From assembly GCF_001563265.1 (NCBI RefSeq), contig NZ_CP005083.1, positions 1,305,001 through 1,369,000 on the forward strand: 64,000 nt of DNA, in the 5' to 3' direction. A program made the translations under genes and the position numbers. The DNA comes from Sphingobium sp. TKS. Lineage in GTDB: Bacteria > Pseudomonadota > Alphaproteobacteria > Sphingomonadales > Sphingomonadaceae. This document shows, piece after piece, positions 62,000 to 64,000 of the stretch. Position 1 is the first letter of the stretch, and every line of letters begins with the position of its first letter. Under the pieces are notes generated by a model. It saw only the letters and a program-made list of their open reading frames with translations, did no database searches and was not told where the DNA came from.

Positions 62000-63145
62000 A
62001 TGACCGATTTCGATTTCGCTCCGGGCGAAAATGCGGAGATGATCCGCGAAACGACGGCGCGCTTCGCCGCTGACCGCATCGCTCCGCTGGCGGCGGAGAT
62101 CGACGCCAAGGATTGGTTCCCGCGCGATCTGTGGCCGGAAATGGGCGCTTTGGGTCTGCATGGCATCACCGTGGATGAAGCTGACGGCGGCCTTGGCCTC
62201 GGCTATCTCGAACATGTGGTTGCGCAGGAAGAGGTGGCGCGGGCGTCCGCCTCCATAGGTCTCAGCTATGGCGCGCATTCCAATCTTTGCGTCAATCAGA
62301 TTCGCCGTTGGGCCACGCCGGAGCAGAAGGCGCGCTATCTGCCCAAGCTGATTTCCGGCGAGCATGTCGGATCGCTCGCCATGTCGGAAGCGGGGGCGGG
62401 GTCCGACGTCGTCTCGATGAAGCTGCGCGCCGAAAAGCGCGGCGACCGCTATGTCCTCAACGGCACGAAATTCTGGATCACCAACGCCACCTATGCCGAC
62501 ACGCTGGTCGTCTATGCCAAGACCGGCGAGGGCAGCCGGGGCATCACCGCTTTCCTGATCGAGAAGGATTTTGCCGGCTTCTCCATCGGCCAGAAGATCG
62601 ACAAGGTCGGCATGCGCGGTTCCCCCACCGCCGAGCTGGTCTTCGACGATTGCGAGGTGCCGGAAGAAAATGTGATGGGGCCGCTCAATGGCGGCGTCGG
62701 CGTGCTGATGTCGGGCCTCGACTATGAGCGGGCGGTGCTGTCGGGCATCCAGCTTGGCATCATGCAGGCCTGTCTCGACGTGGTGCTGCCCTATGTGCGG
62801 GAGCGCAAGCAGTTCGGCCAGCCGATCGGCGCCTTTCAGCTCATGCAGGCCAAGGTCGCGGACATGTATGTCGCGCTCAATTCGGCGCGGGCCTATGTCT
62901 ATGCGGTGGCGCGGGCCTGCGACATGGGCAAGACCACCCGTTTCGACGCCGCGGGCGCGATCCTGCTGGCGAGCGAAAATGCGATGAAGGTTTCGCTGGA
63001 GGCGGTGCAGGCGCTGGGCGGGGCGGGCTATACCAAGGACTGGCCGGTCGAGCGCTATATGCGCGACGCCAAGCTGCTCGACATCGGCGCGGGGACCAAT
63101 GAAATCCGCCGCATGTTGATCGGCCGCGAACTGATCGGGGTTTAA
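62000..63145 (+). CDS. liuA: Isovaleryl-CoA dehydrogenase
   Basis: An FAD acyl-CoA dehydrogenase that oxidises isovaleryl-CoA in leucine breakdown. The 381-residue protein has [17 protein letters not shown], the FAD/substrate segments [14 protein letters not shown] and [11 protein letters not shown], and the catalytic Glu in [12 protein letters not shown], whose position in this loop is the isovaleryl-CoA dehydrogenase type rather than the usual ACAD site. It is followed by the carboxylase beta gene, which supports the assignment. Confidence 0.92.
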   Translation: MTDFDFAPGENAEMIRETTARFAADRIAPLAAEIDAKDWFPRDLWPEMGALGLHGITVDEADGGLGLGYLEHVVAQEEVARASASIGLSYGAHSNLCVNQIRRWATPEQKARYLPKLISGEHVGSLAMSEAGAGSDVVSMKLRAEKRGDRYVLNGTKFWITNATYADTLVVYAKTGEGSRGITAFLIEKDFAGFSIGQKIDKVGMRGSPTAELVFDDCEVPEENVMGPLNGGVGVLMSGLDYERAVLSGIQLGIMQACLDVVLPYVRERKQFGQPIGAFQLMQAKVADMYVALNSARAYVYAVARACDMGKTTRFDAAGAILLASENAMKVSLEAVQALGGAGYTKDWPVERYMRDAKLLDIGAGTNEIRRMLIGRELIGV

Positions 63146-63480
63146 GTGCGTCCCACGAACAGGAAGCCGACGGCGGCCATGATGCAGAGGAAGGCGGCCA
63201 GGTGGCGCCAGTGCAGTGGCTCGCCCAGCACCGTCACCATGAAGCCGCCGAAGATCAGCAGCGCGATGGCTTCCTGCGCGATCTTGAGCTGGCCCGCGCT
63301 CCAGCCGCTGGCAAAGCCGATGCGGTTGGCGGGCACGGCGAAGCAATATTCGACGAAGGCGATGCCCCAGCTGATCAGGATGACCGTGAAAAGGGGTTTA
63401 TTCATGCCCCCCTTCAGGTGCCAATACCAGGCGGTGGTCATGAACAGGTTGGAAATGGTGAGGAGCAGGATGGTCGGCAT
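63142..63480 (-). CDS. DMT/DUF486 family membrane protein
   Basis: A 112-residue protein with four transmembrane helices, typical of the DUF486 small-multidrug-resistance-like family: [35 protein letters not shown] and [22 protein letters not shown]. The function is unknown. It overlaps the isovaleryl-CoA dehydrogenase stop by 4 nt on the opposite strand and lies between that gene and the carboxylase gene. Confidence 0.9.
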   Translation of the reverse strand: MPTILLLTISNLFMTTAWYWHLKGGMNKPLFTVILISWGIAFVEYCFAVPANRIGFASGWSAGQLKIAQEAIALLIFGGFMVTVLGEPLHWRHLAAFLCIMAAVGFLFVGRT

Positions 63481-63525
63481 GGATGGCCTGGGATATGTAA
63501 CCGCAAGGCAGGGGAACGCAAGGGC

Positions 63526-64000
63526 ATGAGTGCGCCGGTTCTCGACACAAAGCTGTCGGCGGAGAGCGAGGCTTTCCGCGCCAACGCCGCGCATAACCGG
63601 GTCTTAAGGGATGAACTGCACGCCAAGGTCGCGCAGGCGGCGCTTGGCGGCAGCGAGGCGGCGCGGGCCAAGCATGTGGCGCGGGGCAAGCTGCTCCCCC
63701 GCGACCGGGTGGAGCGGCTGCTCGATCCGGGCAGTCCGTTTCTGGAGGTGGGACAGCTTACCGCCAACGACATGTATCATGGCGAAGTGCCCGGCGCTGG
63801 CATGATCGCGGGCATCGGGCGAGTGTCGGGGCGGCAGGTGATGATCGTCTGCAACGATGCGACGGTGAAGGGCGGCACCTATTATCCGCTGACCGTGAAG
63901 AAGCATCTGCGCGCACAGGAAATCGCGCTGGAGAACCGGCTCCCTTGCGTCTATCTGGTCGACAGCGGCGGCGCGAACCTGCCCAATCAGGCGGAGGTCT
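63526..64000 (+). CDS. liuB: Methylcrotonoyl-CoA carboxylase beta subunit (5' part, runs off the window)
   Basis: The first 158 codons of a carboxyltransferase subunit. It starts [20 protein letters not shown], and [61 protein letters not shown] and [12 protein letters not shown] are characteristic of methylcrotonyl-CoA carboxylase beta. The enzyme carboxylates 3-methylcrotonyl-CoA in leucine catabolism, downstream of the preceding dehydrogenase. ATG 63526 has AAGGGC in front; the gene continues beyond base 64000. Confidence 0.93.
   Translation, partial: MSAPVLDTKLSAESEAFRANAAHNRVLRDELHAKVAQAALGGSEAARAKHVARGKLLPRDRVERLLDPGSPFLEVGQLTANDMYHGEVPGAGMIAGIGRVSGRQVMIVCNDATVKGGTYYPLTVKKHLRAQEIALENRLPCVYLVDSGGANLPNQAEV

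Noticed and set aside
1..64000. tRNA, rRNA or CRISPR arrays
   Set aside because: No cloverleaf, rRNA signature or regularly spaced direct repeats were seen by eye; a covariance search was not possible.

Overview
The window looks like the chromosome of an alphaproteobacterium of the sphingomonad group (Sphingobium/Sphingomonas-like). This rests on the high GC and strong GC3 bias, the gene orders aroQ-accB-accC, cpoB-tilS-...-ftsH and aroK-aroB/xerD/accA, a ThiS-ThiG fusion, a small-type PurL with PurT, and KpsC/KpsS capsule genes. The genus is inference; no rRNA or marker search could be run. No tRNA, rRNA, CRISPR array, prophage or intact insertion sequence was recognised. Intergenic inverted repeats are frequent.

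Layout. 0.2-4.6 kb: a small membrane protein, an ArsC-like protein, the acetyl-CoA carboxylase pair accC/accB with aroQ (all minus), then a fused thiS-thiG and a probable CoA-transferase remnant. 4.6-10.3 kb: a HIT protein and a surface-polysaccharide block (glycosyltransferase, KpsC-like, KpsS-like, APH-fold kinase). 10.3-15 kb: molybdenum locus (modC without its usual regulatory domain, modB, a HAD phosphatase on the other strand, modA, and an unusual short NasA-like molybdopterin protein). 15-20.7 kb: glycosyltransferase, XRE regulator, DUF6456 protein, NfeD/SPFH pair, CoA-ester lyase and an AT-richer secreted protein. 20.9-26 kb: DUF1801 protein, ubiG, lysC, a nitronate-monooxygenase-like protein and a lipoprotein, separated by several repeats, one of which looks like a MITE.

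26-31 kb holds two HxlR-type regulators with divergent targets: an SDR, and a five-gene set of VOC, DUF1428 and AHSA1 proteins with a palindromic operator candidate. 31-33.4 kb holds two tandem PLP aminotransferases that both carry twin-arginine export signals. 33.5-41.2 kb: ptsP, RodZ-like, cpoB, tilS, a small membrane protein, ftsH. 41.3-48.5 kb: aroB/aroK, two envelope proteins of unknown role, xerD, accA and an M48 peptidase. 48.5-52.5 kb: two Flp pilins without assembly genes, mutT, bfr, bfd, a DUF418 membrane protein and a BioC-like methyltransferase. 52.7-57.2 kb: purT, purL, a DUF805 protein and an MliC-like lipoprotein. 57.3-61 kb: xseB-ispA-coaD, a cyclophilin and queA. 61-64 kb: a LysR regulator facing the start of a leucine/isovalerate catabolic operon (isovaleryl-CoA dehydrogenase and the beginning of methylcrotonyl-CoA carboxylase beta), with a DUF486 gene opposite.

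Most of the window is core metabolism and envelope biology. The parts least explained by known systems are the paired exported aminotransferases, the NasA-like protein lacking its molybdenum ligand beside a split mod locus, the HxlR/VOC operon, and the repeats that overlap stop codons.
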